The notes under the pieces are model-generated. The model ran no database searches. It saw only the letters and a list, made by a program, of their open reading frames with translations, and was not told the DNA's origin. Positions 20,150 through 31,236 of a DNA stretch of 64,000 bases are shown one piece after another (the stretch's first letter is position 1; each line of letters opens with the position of its first letter). The translations under genes were made by a program, and so were the position numbers. Source of the stretch: Gracilaria gracilis (lineage: Eukaryota > Rhodophyta > Florideophyceae > Gracilariales > Gracilariaceae); the NCBI GenBank assembly GCA_030374805.1, contig JARGSG010000076.1:62001-126000 (forward strand). Direction: 5' to 3'.

Positions 20150-20907
20150 ATGTTGCGGGAATTTACCACAATGTGGAATAGCTCTCTTGGAGAGATTAGT
20201 GCGATGGAACACTGTATCGAATTTTTGCCGAACGCGCGCCCTTTAGAACAACCCCCATACAGTGCGGAACCGAAATCTCGGGAAGAATGGCAGTTCCAAG
20301 TGGACCGGATGCTCCGTGCCGGGGTGATTGAACCCGCTCAATCACCATGGGCCTTGCCAGTTGTATTGGGAGTGAAGGCTGATGGCACGTGGATGTTTTG
20401 CGTGAACTATAGTCGCCTGAACGCCGTAACAGTACGGGACACCTACCCCATACCGCGTATGGACGAGTGCATCGATTCGTTCGGTGACGATACGGTGTCC
20501 ACGGCTTTGGACACCAATTGGGGCTACTGGCAAGTCCCTGTAAGAGAAGATCTCCGCGACAAGACAGCGTTAGTCTGCTACTCAGGTCCTACCGTATCAA
20601 GCGGATACCGTTTGGTTTAACCAACGCCCCCGCTATAGCGCGGGGTAGTGCTACCTTTCAGCGTGTGGTAGATATTCTACTTAATCGCTTTAAGTGGCGG
20701 ACGTTTCTGGTCTATCTGGATGACATCATTGTCTTTTCAGATAACCTAGAATACCACGCCACCCACGTCAGAGAAGTTATGACAGTTTTACGGGATGCTG
20801 GGATAACCCTCAAGCTGAGGAAGTGTGAGTTCTTCACAGACATCATCAAGTATCTGGGACACATAATCCGTTCTGGACGTTTGATGACCGAGGATGTACG
20901 CTGGTAG
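20150..20907 (+). pseudogene. pol: gypsy reverse transcriptase (one frameshift)
   Basis: The first frame (20150-20620) has the RT fingers and palm: GVIEPAQSPWALPVVLG, FCVNYSRLNAVTVRDTYPIP, and the catalytic-Asp block ALDTNWGYWQVPV. After a frameshift near 20570-20600 the next frame continues IPFGLTNAP, ATFQRVVDILL and the catalytic FLVYLDDIIVFSDN (YLDD, ~20715). It then has LKLRKCEFFTDIIKYLGHII and ends at TAG 20905-20907. This is an unambiguous Ty3/gypsy RT, dead through the frameshift and downstream stops. Confidence 0.9.
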
Positions 20908-21588
20908 TCCCTCGCTCAGGCGAAGAAACCCAGCACCCAAACCGAACCTCGCTCCATCTTAGGGCTTGTCAACGTCTATCGACGGTTTTTCCTGAACTTT
21001 TCGCACATCGCTGTTCCCCTCAATGCGCTCCTGCGCAAGGGGCAGCCGCCAAAACTGGACCCATTTACATCCGCGCAAACAAATGCTTTCAACTTCTAAA
21101 AAGAGGCTGTCACGACAGCACCAATTCTTTCACTACCCAAGTTGGAACTACCGTACTCCGTGGACACGGACTCGAGCGACTACCAAGTTGGCTGCCATCT
21201 GTTCCAAAGAACCAGAGGACGGGAACGGAAACCCATCCGGTACGGGTCACGTTCTCTCAATGTCCAGGAACGGAACTACTCCGTTTCCGAGAAGGAGTGC
21301 CTCGCAGTCTTCTAGGCACTCTCCACCATCCGCCCGTATCTCATGGGTGTTTGCTTTATCGTTTACACGGATAACTTCTCACTGAAGTGGTGGATGAAAT
21401 CTCTGATCACTCTGACCGCCTGATGCGGTGGAGACTCCGCTTAGCGAAATATGATTTTGAAGTCCTATACAAGAAGAGAGCGCAGAAAACTGAAGCAGAT
21501 GCGCTGTCGCGATTTCCCACGAGTGGGGAAGCCCCCGTCACCAAGGATGACGAGATCTTTGGTTCATCGTGGAAGGGATGGATCCGGG
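20908..21588 (+). pseudogene. gypsy RNase H and tether (degraded)
   Basis: After the TAG the frame continues with SLAQAKKPSTQTELRSILG and VNVYRRFFLNFSHIAVPLN (RT thumb/connection). TAA 21097-21099 follows, then LPYSVDTDSSDYQVGCHLF (RNase H catalytic D), the ERNYSVSEKECLAVF block (catalytic E), TAG 21313-21315, VYTDNFSLKWW, and the end ADALSRFP near 21500. Order and spacing are normal for gypsy pol. Confidence 0.8.
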
Positions 21589-21595
21589 TAACCTG

Positions 21596-22875
21596 ATAAT
21601 GGATTTCGAGGACGACTGGCCAGAAGTCTGGGAAATAGATGCTGGCATCGACGAGCTACTTGCGTCAAGCGAGGCTCCTGCTGAGACACCCCTACCGGGG
21701 GCATATGTACCTATTGCCCCAGATGAACTGATCCAAGAACAGTTCGGGGATCCCTTCTGCGTAAGGATACGTGCCCATCCTAACGTTGGCGAAACCCTCC
21801 TTTTCAATGTGACCAACAAAATATATCTCGTAAGGTTGGTCGAAGCTACCCCACAAGTCGTAATACCACACTCTCTGCAGACGCGGGTTGTTCAAATCTC
21901 CTATTTCGCCAAACTAGATGGCCACTCGGGTGGAGGAAGCTTTACTTAACCCTGTGAAGGAATTCTATTGGCCCGCCATGGAGGTGGACTGCTAGGCTAC
22001 TGTACACTTCTGTGCAGAGTGTGTGAAGAACCGAGTCGAACTTCGGAAGAACAGCAAGCAGCTGAAGTTATTCCTTGCTAGGGCACCTCTCGAGTTTTTT
22101 GCGATCGACATTCTCGGACCACTCCTCAGTACTAAGAGGGAAAACAAGTTTATTCATATGATCACCGATCGCTTTTCAAAGCTTGCTCGGACTGTGCCTC
22201 TTAGGAGGATAACCGCTTTCACGGTAGCGAATGCGTTCGTGACGCATTTGAATTTCGTCTATGGACCTCCAGTGGAGTTGTTATCCGATAAAGGTAGGCA
22301 GTTCGCCTCAAGTTTCTTCCAGGATGTCTGTCGCATCCTGGACGTGAAGAACTTGTTCACGACTAAATATCATCCCCCAATGTAATGGGCAGGTCGAACG
22401 GTTCAACCGGACTATGCTAGCTACGCTACGTTCCTACGTGGGTGATTACCCAAAAACTTGTTACTTGAACGTTGATGCGCTCACTTTTGCATACAATACA
22501 TAAGTTCACCGGACTACCCTAGTATCACCATTCCAATTGGTACTGTCGCGAACTCCCCCGCCAGTGGTTTTGGAATCCCAACCAACGCTGGCCAACTTCC
22601 CATCTGTGGTTAACTACCACGTGAACTGGAAAGAATGGCTCTCAAAGATGGTACCCGCTTTGTGGAAGTCAATGGGACGTGAACGAGGCATGTACAAACG
22701 GGATTTCGACGACCGACTACGTCGGGCAAAGCCTCCGCTAATAGCGGCCGGTAACTACGTGTTTGTCCTAAAGAAAAACTTCAAACCTGATATAGGAAAT
22801 CGCGACAAGCTCTCACCAGTGGCGGACGGACCCTTCAAGGTGATTTATGTTAAGAACGACACTGTCTTGGTGTAA
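21596..22875 (+). pseudogene. gypsy integrase (degraded)
   Basis: N-terminal region 21700-22030, with the HHCC zinc finger partly lost (AKLDGHSGGG..., HFCAECVKNRVEL). The catalytic core includes FFAIDILGPLLSTKREN (D1), FVYGPPVELLSDKGRQFAS (D2) and, after a 1-base shift near 22378, NGQVERFNRTML (E). TAA 22501-22503 follows. The C-terminal GPY/F-like part reads YKRDFDDRLRRA and KLSPVADGPFKVIYV, ending at 22875. It integrates cDNA in intact elements. The stops and indel inactivate it. Confidence 0.8.
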
Positions 22876-24379
22876 ATGGGCGACACTGACGAACATTTTT
22901 GCTGCGATCGTGTTGCCTTTGCTCCACCGCCCTTATCTTAGGTATTCGTGCCGAAACCAAGTTCCCCGACAACGGTTTCAACAGCTTCAGGTACTTCCGT
23001 GGTACAAAGTTCTTTTGTGTTGCAACAACCCACCCGGGGCCTCTCATATATACCGAGTTTCTCGTAACCTCCGGCTCTGGCGGATACACAAGGTCTTTGT
23101 GACTTTACCTTTACTTCTTCCCCGATGGTACGGGTAATCACCTGCCACGCGGGAATTTCATTGAACTTTCCGTTGCTCCGTCTAAGGAGGGGGAGGAGGA
23201 CATTCGCTCTGTTGGAAGGTCTTCGCCGTCGCAACGGAATACGCACCGCGACAGGCGGGTTCGTAATGTAGCCTCATCGCCACTCGCGTGGGACGATAGG
23301 CAATCTATTACGAAAAGCCTCGTTCGGGGAATGTCATATCACCCGCCAGTCGCGAATTTCCCCGCCAACACGGTTAGCAAATCACCGTAGACCAGCCGCT
23401 CCGAAGAAGAGTCTTCACTGTCGCAACAGGTTACGCACCGTGGTACAATGGATGGTACACCATCGTCGCCACCGCTCGCGCGGGAAAACAAGCAGACTGC
23501 TTCGCCGAACCCCGCCGGGGGTACTCCCAGACCAACCTCGGTTGAGGAATCGTCTGTCAAAGTTGTTGATCAGGTCTCACGCCCGCCACGACACGCGGAG
23601 CGCAATGCAGAAGAAAAGCCATCAAAGCTGGGCAAACTGACCACAACCCCTTGTGGAGCGTCGCAAAAAAACTGTCGGTGGCGCCCCCCATCCGGGAGAA
23701 CGCTGTAGCAGAGGAGCTCATCGTTGGGAAGAGAACACCTGATAATGAGGGAACAGAACCCGAATCAGGAACGTCACGCACGCGTAAACGCACTCCGAGC
23801 GTCTAGATTGACCCTGAGCTAGCCGCCACTGGCGGTGATAAACCGGTCGCACCGGGCAAAGAACCCGTCAAGAGCGTTACTCTAATCTCCAAGGATTCGA
23901 AATTTCCCCAAGTAGTGGGCACAGTGCCAGCTGTAGACGCCCCAGACGGGAATAAGCTCACCGACGCCGGTTCACAGGAAATAGCCTTCGGGCACGAGGT
24001 GCCGAGCCAGGAAAGCACTGCGCAGCCGTTGGTACGTACCTTCGCAAGGGAGGCGGATCGGACTAGTTCAACGAACGGTCAACCATTGTTGGAGTCACGT
24101 GCCCGTTTACGGGAGGACGCGCCACACGCGCCCCTTCCCGCGGAACACAGAACAACGCCGTCAAGACGGACGGAGTCATCGGCACCACCAAGGCGGAAGG
24201 ACCCCCGCCGATTCGAGATAAGGGCCGACTACCACGCAAGTGGAAACTCGGGGCACCGCTTGATCAGCGCCGACACCACTGCGGTGTACCCCGACTCCCT
24301 GCTGAGAGACATTTTCGCCCATATTAGGAGTGTGACACCGCAGGTAACTACAATACGGCACGGCCAGGCCGTCTACGTA
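22876..24379 (+). pseudogene. Linker between integrase and chromodomain
   Basis: Pro/Ser/Thr/Glu-rich, low-complexity coding-like sequence (frames 23448-23708 and 23915-24385, e.g. TSVEESSVKVVDQVSRPP; SLLRDIFAHIRSVTPQV). The length of roughly 1.5 kb is unusual for a chromovirus linker. No domain was recognised. Confidence 0.4.
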
Positions 24380-24526
24380 CAATAGTACGTAGTCGACCGA
24401 GTAGTCGGACACTCATATGATGAGCACGGCATCTTGCAATACAGCGTCCGTTGGTACGGTTATGGCCCCAAAAGAGATACATACGAACCAATTGAACATC
24501 TTCCACGTTCCAGGGTAGTACAGTTC
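24380..24526 (+). pseudogene. Chromodomain, 5' part, interrupted by the copia element
   Basis: Directly after a TAG (24383-24385) the frame reads YVVDRVVGHSYDEHG, then LQYSVRWYGYGPKRDTYEPI and EHLPRSRVVQ. These are the aromatic-cage strands and C-terminal helix of a chromodomain, which directs integration to marked chromatin. The frame is cut at the copia insertion and resumes at 29030. Confidence 0.8.
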
Positions 24527-24798
24527 TGGCTTGAACTGAGAACATTGAGTCGAAGTTCATAGTAGCGCAGTGTAGAGTAGGATGGTTCACAAGCAATACG
24601 ATTGGCACAGAAGTCTGTCCGGAGCTCTCGCCTTGAGCTCCTGGGCTATTTGATGTGCCTTTAAATAAGGATACTAGCCGACCTCTGGGCTAACTACTGA
24701 CGTACAACTAGCCGACACTAGTCTACGTCTGTTAGTAGAAGTATACGTAGCTGTATGACACTTAAGACAGAAGTTTAAGTCTCTATACGACACTAACA
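24527..24798 (-). repeat. copia 3' LTR
   Basis: It starts TGGCTTGAACTGAG and ends CGACACTAACA on the + strand, giving TG...CA on the element strand (TGTTAG...AAGCCA). It is nearly identical to 28758-29029. Confidence 0.85.
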
Positions 24799-24855
24799 CA
24801 CACCCCCGTCGGGTTAGTTTCCTTCAACAACATATAACATAACTTATTTGTCGGT

Positions 24856-25620
24856 CTACTGCCACGAGTCGTGGTCATGGCTCGTTCCTTTGGAAAGATC
24901 AACGTTCCAGAAGCCGTTTCCCAACATGTCATTCAGATTTGTAGAGTGCCGAATGCTCCTCTTCGTTAGTGCGTCGGCAAGATTGATTGTAGCTGGTATC
25001 CAGGTTATCATATCTAGCTCTCCAGATTCGAATGCATCTCGTATTATTGTAACCACCTTCCTTAAACGAAATTCTCGGCAGTCGTGTAAGGTGGTTATGG
25101 TATCGAAAAGTGCTTTCGAATCTACCAGAATGTCATGGGGTGTTCGAATGTGAGGAAAGATAGAGCGCCGCGTTTTCTTCATATCGCCTCCACGATCCTC
25201 TGCCTCCGAGCAGGCCAAGATCTCTGCACCAGACGATGAGTACGTGACCCGTTTCTGTTTTGTGCTAGACCAGTAGATCGGATGGAAAATGGGCTCTTCG
25301 CCAAAATCTGTAGTGAATCTTACACCACATATGATGCCACTCTGTCCGTATGCCGTCTCGGTTGATCCGTGCGATGCATCGGACAGACTGACAAGCGTAG
25401 CTCTTGAGACTCCCAATGGACGAATGTACTTGATCCTCGGGTGCAGATCGAGAATCTCTTGTAGAATTGCATTTGCGTCAACCAGATGCTTGACCCTCAG
25501 GTTCCCGAGCTCCTGTTGCATCCGTGACGTTACCAGAGAAGCCTGCGGTAGGACTGCTGAACCAAGGTACATGAAGGTACCTGCGAGTGCACGGTATGCG
25601 CGCCTCTCGTTCTTAGTGAC
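24856..25620 (-). pseudogene. copia RNase H and C-terminus of pol
   Basis: MYLGSAVLPQASLVTSRMQQ is the typical RT-to-RNase-H junction. SLSDASHGSTETAYGQSG carries the first catalytic Asp, SSSGAEILACSEAEDRG the Glu, and HDILVDSKALFDTI the second Asp. The end INLADALTKRSI is the copia C-terminal signature. It is in frame with the RT, separated from it by TGA 25621-25623. Confidence 0.85.
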
Positions 25621-26676
25621 TCACGACTCTAGTTCGCGTTTTCGAGCACGAGATAATTCGATTGGAATGAGGCGTTGCATATACGGGATCATTGACACGG
25701 TGATGTTTCCTTCCTCGTCTCGTAGGATATCACATCCTGCAAATTTCAGCTTATTGCCTAGTCGAATCTTGCCAACCTTGAATTCCTGTTGAAGACGCTG
25801 CATGAACTCGTGTATGCATTTCTCGGTACCACCAACGAGGAGATCATCGACGATCTTGGCGATTACAAGTGTAATGTGTCCCAATTCATTTCGTTTCAAG
25901 AATATTTGGTTTATCCCTTCTACTCTCACGAGTTTTTCATTGCCTATCATCCACGATTCGATCCGTTTCGCCCATTGTCAACCTGCCTCCACGATTCCAT
26001 AAGAGAGTTTTGTTAGATTCCATAGAATACGACGTTTCGTTCTAAATTCTGGGGCTGGGCGGACGTATATCTCCCTCTGGATTGGTCCACTTTGTAGAAA
26101 GCCCTCCTTTATGTCGGCGACTTCGAAAGAGAATCCAAGACATAAGGCCGTACTTATGAGGAGACGAACGATAATAGTGTCCGCATTCGAGCAATTCTTT
26201 CGGATTTCGTCCTTTTCATCGTCGCGGTTGCCGTGTGTGACGAGGCGTGCTTTTAATTTAAGAACGCCGTCCTCGTCTTGTTTCACTTTGTACACGGTAT
26301 GCGATGATATAACATTGGCTTCGAACGGTACGTCTTCTTCGCTTACTTCCTCATACGCCTGTATCCAGTTGTCGTTGCCCTCTTGTGCAACAGCTTTCTT
26401 CAGGATCCATGGTGGGGCGAATTGTACTTCCCGAGCTGATACTTGGCGAGAGCCTATCACGTCCTGCATACACTTGAGTACTTCTTGCTCCTTAGATTCC
26501 AGATCACGTGTTGCGTTCATTTCTGGCTCCTGTATCAGCTCGTTCGTGTAGTTCCCCATGTCCTTGAACACCCTTTCCCTGTAGGCGGTGTTCGATGCCA
26601 TCAGTGATGCGGACCCCTGCATGGTTTGATCCTCGTCGGATTCCGAAATGAGGGTGAGGTCGATGTAGTTCTCCAT
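25621..26676 (-). pseudogene. copia reverse transcriptase
   Basis: KARLVTHGNRDDEKDEIRK, then FEVADIKEGFLQSGPIQREI (first catalytic Asp), then LSYGIVEAG and a TGA at 25978-25980 where an Arg codon (CGA) is usual. The frame continues QWAKRIESWM and VIAKIVDDLLVGGTEK (the VDD catalytic pair). It is disabled by the TGA here and by the one at 25621. Confidence 0.85.
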
Positions 26677-27730
26677 TAAGCCTTCGGAAAGCTCTCGAGC
26701 GTGTTCGGAGGTCGGTGTCGCGCCCGGACAAGAATCTCCCTATCTCCCGGCAATTATATTCGTCGTCGGCGGATATTGCGCTTGGTGTTCCGTGCCTGTT
26801 GAGGCATTCGGTTTTTATCAGGGATATAGCGCTTCGAGCTTCTCGATTGTTTGCTATCGAGGTTTTTGAGAAGCCTGTACCACAATCCACTATGTGAAGT
26901 ACCAAATGCTTCGTGCCACGAATGGTGCAGAACATGTAATCCATCTGGATCTCTACGTTAAACGCTTGGTTAACGTGCGTTATGGAGATCTTTTTCGATG
27001 GTAGGGGTAGTCCAGATTCTGCGCAGATCTGACGAATCTCAGATATGGGATACGCTTCCCTCCGTATATCCTCATTGAATTTGCCGGCTCTCTTACACAA
27101 GGCGATAATCTCATCTGTATGAGCGTGTGTGAGCCGATGCAATCTTTTGACCAAGGTGCTTGGTCTCGCGTTCCTTGCGGCGGATGACAGGAGCTTTCCA
27201 GTGGTAGGCGTTATCAGGACGTGCGCCCTCGCATTATATATTGTGTTAGACTTGATATATATTTCGAGGACTCGTGGAGCTTTGTCTGTTGGTCGATTAA
27301 TCGTTATCGTAGCTGGCTTCTTAGAGAAATCTGTTATGCTATGCCTTTTCACGTCCAATCCTATCGTGAGTGGAGAGTCATCATCAAACAGATCGAATGT
27401 AAGGTCCATGGTGTGATTATTCATATCCTGAATTGAGAAAGTCCAGGTAGCTGCGATCTTCTTGGAATTAACGCAATTGTGGCCCCATCCGCGTCGGTAT
27501 ACAGCTCTTGGTTTATCCGGTTCAAAATTAAGACCGAGTGCTTCGCTTAATAGCATAGCTGAGACCAATCCACCGGAGGATATTGGGCTTCCCTCGTCCA
27601 GTATGGGATTCGGATCGGTATCGGGCATACCGGAATCCCTTACTGAAAAACCCCTTTTTTCTTATCCTTCTGGAATCTTTCTGTACGGCCACGTTTCTTG
27701 GCGGTAAAGAACGTCTTTTTAGGCTCTTGA
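26504..27730 (-). pseudogene. copia protease and integrase
   Basis: ILDEGSPISSGG near 27590 is a protease active-site block (D-E-G in place of D-S/T-G). The integrase zinc finger starts LHRLTHAHTDEIIALCKRAG. The catalytic core has EIQMDYMFCTIRG (D), ISADDEYNCREIGRFL (D) and LNGELHRPHP (E). The end overlaps the RT frame, showing a frameshift near 26600. Confidence 0.75.
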
Positions 27731-27732
27731 TC

Positions 27733-28581
27733 CTATTTCGCTTCAGCCTCTTCTTTCTTATTAGCGTCTTGGTTGTAGCGGAGGTCATTCTGTCCCGTGG
27801 AGTTCTTATTATTTTCGAAGTCACGCCTGCGTTTCTTGTTCTTCTTAGTACTCTTGTTAGAGTTAAGGTAAGATTTGGTGGACTGTGCAGGAGCCGGATT
27901 ATCCGGCTGGATCTCCTCGAGATCCTTCTCTTCCAGTCCCGCTTCTTCTAATGCGCAAATTGCATCCTGCAGCCCTATCCACGAGTGGACTTCTTCGCGG
28001 TTGTTGAACTTCTCGTGCTGCTGGATAGTAGCTTCTATTGCGGTAATAGAATCATCGCACATGGTGGCCATATTGTCGATCAATGCTTCCTGTTTTGCGG
28101 CTATCATCACTTCCTTCACTTTGTTGACCCGTGTCATACAGAGGGAGATAACCGATGTATCCTCACACTCCTTGTTTTTGGCCGACATCACGAGGTTGAT
28201 GATGATATTCGTGAACGTTTGGGACGACAGACTAGCATTCAATAATAGTATAATTGCGAAGTTCTGACTGTCGCTAGAGTGTTGATCCGACTTCGTGAGG
28301 TTCAAATGAGACAAAGCCGATCCGGAGAACCGTTCAATGTTGGCCAAAATAGATTCTTCAGACTTGCGTGTGCAGCATGTCACCTCCTTGTACAGTCGCA
28401 CGAAACATCGGAGACGATCGACGGTGGAGTCCTTTGCCACAAGGTTGACTTTATTCTTAACCACATCGATTTGGTTGACTGATATGTCTTCCACGGAAGG
28501 AGTCAAAACGAGCTCCTCAGTTCTAACGGCTTTCTTCACAAGTTCTTTCTTGGAGAATTCAAAAGACCTATAAAGGTGCAT
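27733..28581 (-). CDS. gag: copia gag-like protein
   Basis: A 282-residue frame immediately inside the 5' LTR, rich in helices (e.g. NFAIILLLNASLSSQTFTNI) and ending in a Lys/Arg/Asn-rich basic tail (KSTKKNKKRRRDFENN) that replaces a zinc knuckle. It matches the position and helical style of copia gag polyproteins. It is intact as a frame; the start codon was not checked in detail. Confidence 0.65.
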   Translation of the reverse strand: MHLYRSFEFSKKELVKKAVRTEELVLTPSVEDISVNQIDVVKNKVNLVAKDSTVDRLRCFVRLYKEVTCCTRKSEESILANIERFSGSALSHLNLTKSDQHSSDSQNFAIILLLNASLSSQTFTNIIINLVMSAKNKECEDTSVISLCMTRVNKVKEVMIAAKQEALIDNMATMCDDSITAIEATIQQHEKFNNREEVHSWIGLQDAICALEEAGLEEKDLEEIQPDNPAPAQSTKSYLNSNKSTKKNKKRRRDFENNKNSTGQNDLRYNQDANKKEEAEAK

Positions 28582-28757
28582 GTCCGGCGTTGCTGCAGCT
28601 CCTTTGGCTCTTTAGTCGTCGCCGTTTGCACATGCCTGACGCGTTTCGGCCCGATCAAAGACGGCTTCGCGCCATAATAGCTTGTCATTATCAGGACGAA
28701 GACGTGATGGAACCAATATGTTGCTTGGAGAGAGATCCTCCTCTGGGCCCATAACTT

Positions 28758-29029
28758 TGGCTTGAACTGAGTACGTTGAGTCGAAGTTCATAGTAGCGCA
28801 GTGTAGAGTAGGATAGTTCACAAGCAATACGATTGGCACAGAAGTCTGTCCGGAGCTCTCGCCTTGAGCTCCTGGGCTATGTGGTGTGCATTTAAATAAG
28901 GATAATAGCCGACCTTTGGGCTAACTACTGACGTACAACTAGCCGACACTAGTCTACGTCTGTTAGTAGAAGTATACGTAGCTGTACGACACTTAACACA
29001 GAAGTGTAAGTCTCTATACGACACTAACA
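28758..29029 (-). repeat. copia 5' LTR
   Basis: This is the partner of 24527-24798 and has the same length. The element reads leftward from here. Confidence 0.85.
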
Positions 29030-29092
29030 ACAGTATCATCGTCGCGCTCGCGCAGAACTGCCAAGAACCCTGGGTAGCGCCCAAGTGGGATA
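29030..29092 (+). pseudogene. Chromodomain, 3' end of the interrupted gypsy frame
   Basis: Joined at acagt, the frame runs ...RSRVVQ|YHRRARAELPRTLG and stops soon after. This basic C-terminal tail is typical of chromovirus chromodomains and proves the nesting order. Confidence 0.75.
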
Positions 29093-31227
29093 ATGTGGAC
29101 ACATAATGGACGGGAAGAAGAAAAAGAGTATTTTCATGCCGTATAATACAGAAGTGATTCTCACCAGGTGTAAGATCACGTAGTTAAACGTGTTACGCGG
29201 TCGGAGTTTGACTTTGGTCGTCTTCGATGGCTAGCGATCAGTTGTCGACTATACCATCCTGATTTGTTTTGATCAAGCTCGCTGGTTTACTGTCATGCTT
29301 ATGAGCCCTTGAGAGCGGGATTTTATTTTAGAAGGGTGTGCGGTTTCCGTGCGCACCACGTTGGTTTACCGGTTGAAGACCGTCTGTCCCCTACCCAACT
29401 CTGACGGAAATGGTCATCTGTTGATGCTAAGCTATTTCGCTTACCGCCTACTGCGGAGTCCTGTGGTCTTTATACGCTCTTGCGGTCTCTACCTCATCCG
29501 CATAGCGCGTTGGTATTCATTTCCAGTCGTTTCTGGTTCTGGTATACTTCTCCCGGATCTGAGCATATCACCTCTAAACTATTTCGAGGACGCGTTTTCG
29601 CAAAAACCGATAACTCGGAGAATAAGATCCCGTTTCTCAAACGGCTTGGTTCCAGAGTATTCTGAATAAATTTTAACATCTTTGGAAGGACAGATTTCGA
29701 GTATCTTGGACAATTCCGAAGTTACGGCATCATTTCAACTCGGACATCTATGTTTATTTTGAACTGAAATGGGTCGCTTTTTCCCACTTAGTGGTCTTCA
29801 ATCTCAAGATTCTTGGTTGGAAGGAAAAGATCTGATGCTCAGGAGTTCGCCGAAGAATCGGGATTGGTCACAGCTGTGGGGGGGTTCAAAGGTATTGGAC
29901 TTCCAAAATTTTGTACTGTACGAGATCCCAATTCCGTAATGTGGACTTTAAAGAAACGCCTCGGGCGGGAAGCAATCGATCTCGAGATGAGCTACACACC
30001 CGCGGGACCTTGGAATGGATGTATGAGTGCCAGTGCTGATCGTACCACTCGACAGTGGAGCGCAACACCTCCTTGGGAGAGATACTGCCAGCTATTGGGC
30101 ACGCGCTACAGTGGAAGGTCCCTGATCCGTACTGGGTGTCCAACATCGTGGGAAATGGACCTGCAAAGCAGGGAGTAAACATCAAGGCGGAAAGACGACG
30201 CGCTGCCAAGAGTTCGGTGTGGGTCAAAGCCGGGAACGGAAAGAAAGAACATAAACCGCGCCAGCGGCTACGCACACATGGTGTTCAGCCTTGCTCCCTA
30301 TTTAGGCAGAGCAGTGGCAGAACCCTCCGATGAGGCTGATACGTGCCGGGCGTAACTCCGGGCGGCCTTTTTCTGACTTTCAGATAGAGGTTGGGGGTGG
30401 CAATCGGGGTGCCAAAAGGATGGAATCCACTGGGTGTGGCGTATCCCGTAGCAAAAGGGGCGAGATAGAAGGTAGCAAAACGAGCCGCACTGCGGAGCAC
30501 AGACTCGTGAGAGCGGGGAGTAATCCTGAGACAAAAAAAACAAACCTGTACAAAAGGGCGAAGTTTAATGAAGCCTTAAGACGGGAAAACAGAAAGAGTA
30601 TACGAAAGAATGATAAATAAAAGGCCGTAACGACGGATCGGTGCTTCTCAGTGACGGAGGTGAATAATTTGTCCGGATAAGTGGCGGTGTTCTCCGGGAA
30701 TGGGGCAGAAGACCGTGCGCAAGCGGAACTCAAGCTAGAGCCAAGGTCTCGTTGAGGTTTACTTCCCGTACAGTGGCGGCAAGTGCCGCAACTTATACAC
30801 GGCTGACAAATATCACTAAAATATCTAAGTACCCGGCACGCCGGCCAACACTATCCACTTGTACCTCCGTGGCACTCTTGCAACGGCGCATCCAGTGATC
30901 AGGCGCGGGCACACACGTGTCACGCTAATCCTACCCTTCATAGTCGGATCCCTAACCGGGCCAAATAGGCAAATAGACTTCATAATAGTAGGACATTCAG
31001 ACGAAAATAACAACGGATATATGAGTGGCATCTCCCTCAGTCCCTGCCAAGGGCAATTGCTCTACATTCGGAAGTTGGCCAAGGTGTCGTTCTCTACCGG
31101 ATATACGGACCGCAATTGTGGAGGTATCACCACGAAGCGGAAACTGTCTTGCAAAACCGGACATACGGATCAGAAAGGGTTGGCTCGGCGCTGCATCCGT
31201 CAACTCCGTGGCGTGCTTTTGACTATG
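29093..31227. other. gypsy 3' non-coding region
   Basis: About 2.1 kb between the chromodomain and the 3' LTR. Frames are short and mixed. A weakly protein-like stretch (30055-30333 +, LGEILPAIGHALQWKVPDPY) has no recognised domain. Related sentences repeat around 31090-31170 (accggatatacgga / accggacatacgga). Confidence 0.5.
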
Positions 31228-31236
31228 ACGGGGAGA
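31228..31236 (+). other. Putative polypurine tract
   Basis: The purine-rich acggggaga abuts the TG start of the 3' LTR at 31237, the expected position for plus-strand priming. It supports the chosen LTR boundary. Confidence 0.45.

Larger units (their letters stand above)
24527..29029 (-). mobile_element. Ty1/copia-type LTR retrotransposon inserted in the gypsy chromodomain
   Basis: Two 272-bp LTRs (24527-24798, 28758-29029) flank minus-strand gag, protease, integrase, RT and RNase H in copia order (integrase before RT). The pentamer acagt lies just outside on both sides (24520-24524 and 29030-29034). Joining across it restores the chromodomain frame, so this is the insertion footprint, with two extra bases (tc) at the left edge. 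By eye the LTRs differ at about 11 of 272 sites, so it is much younger than its gypsy host. A few in-frame stops remain. Confidence 0.9.
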
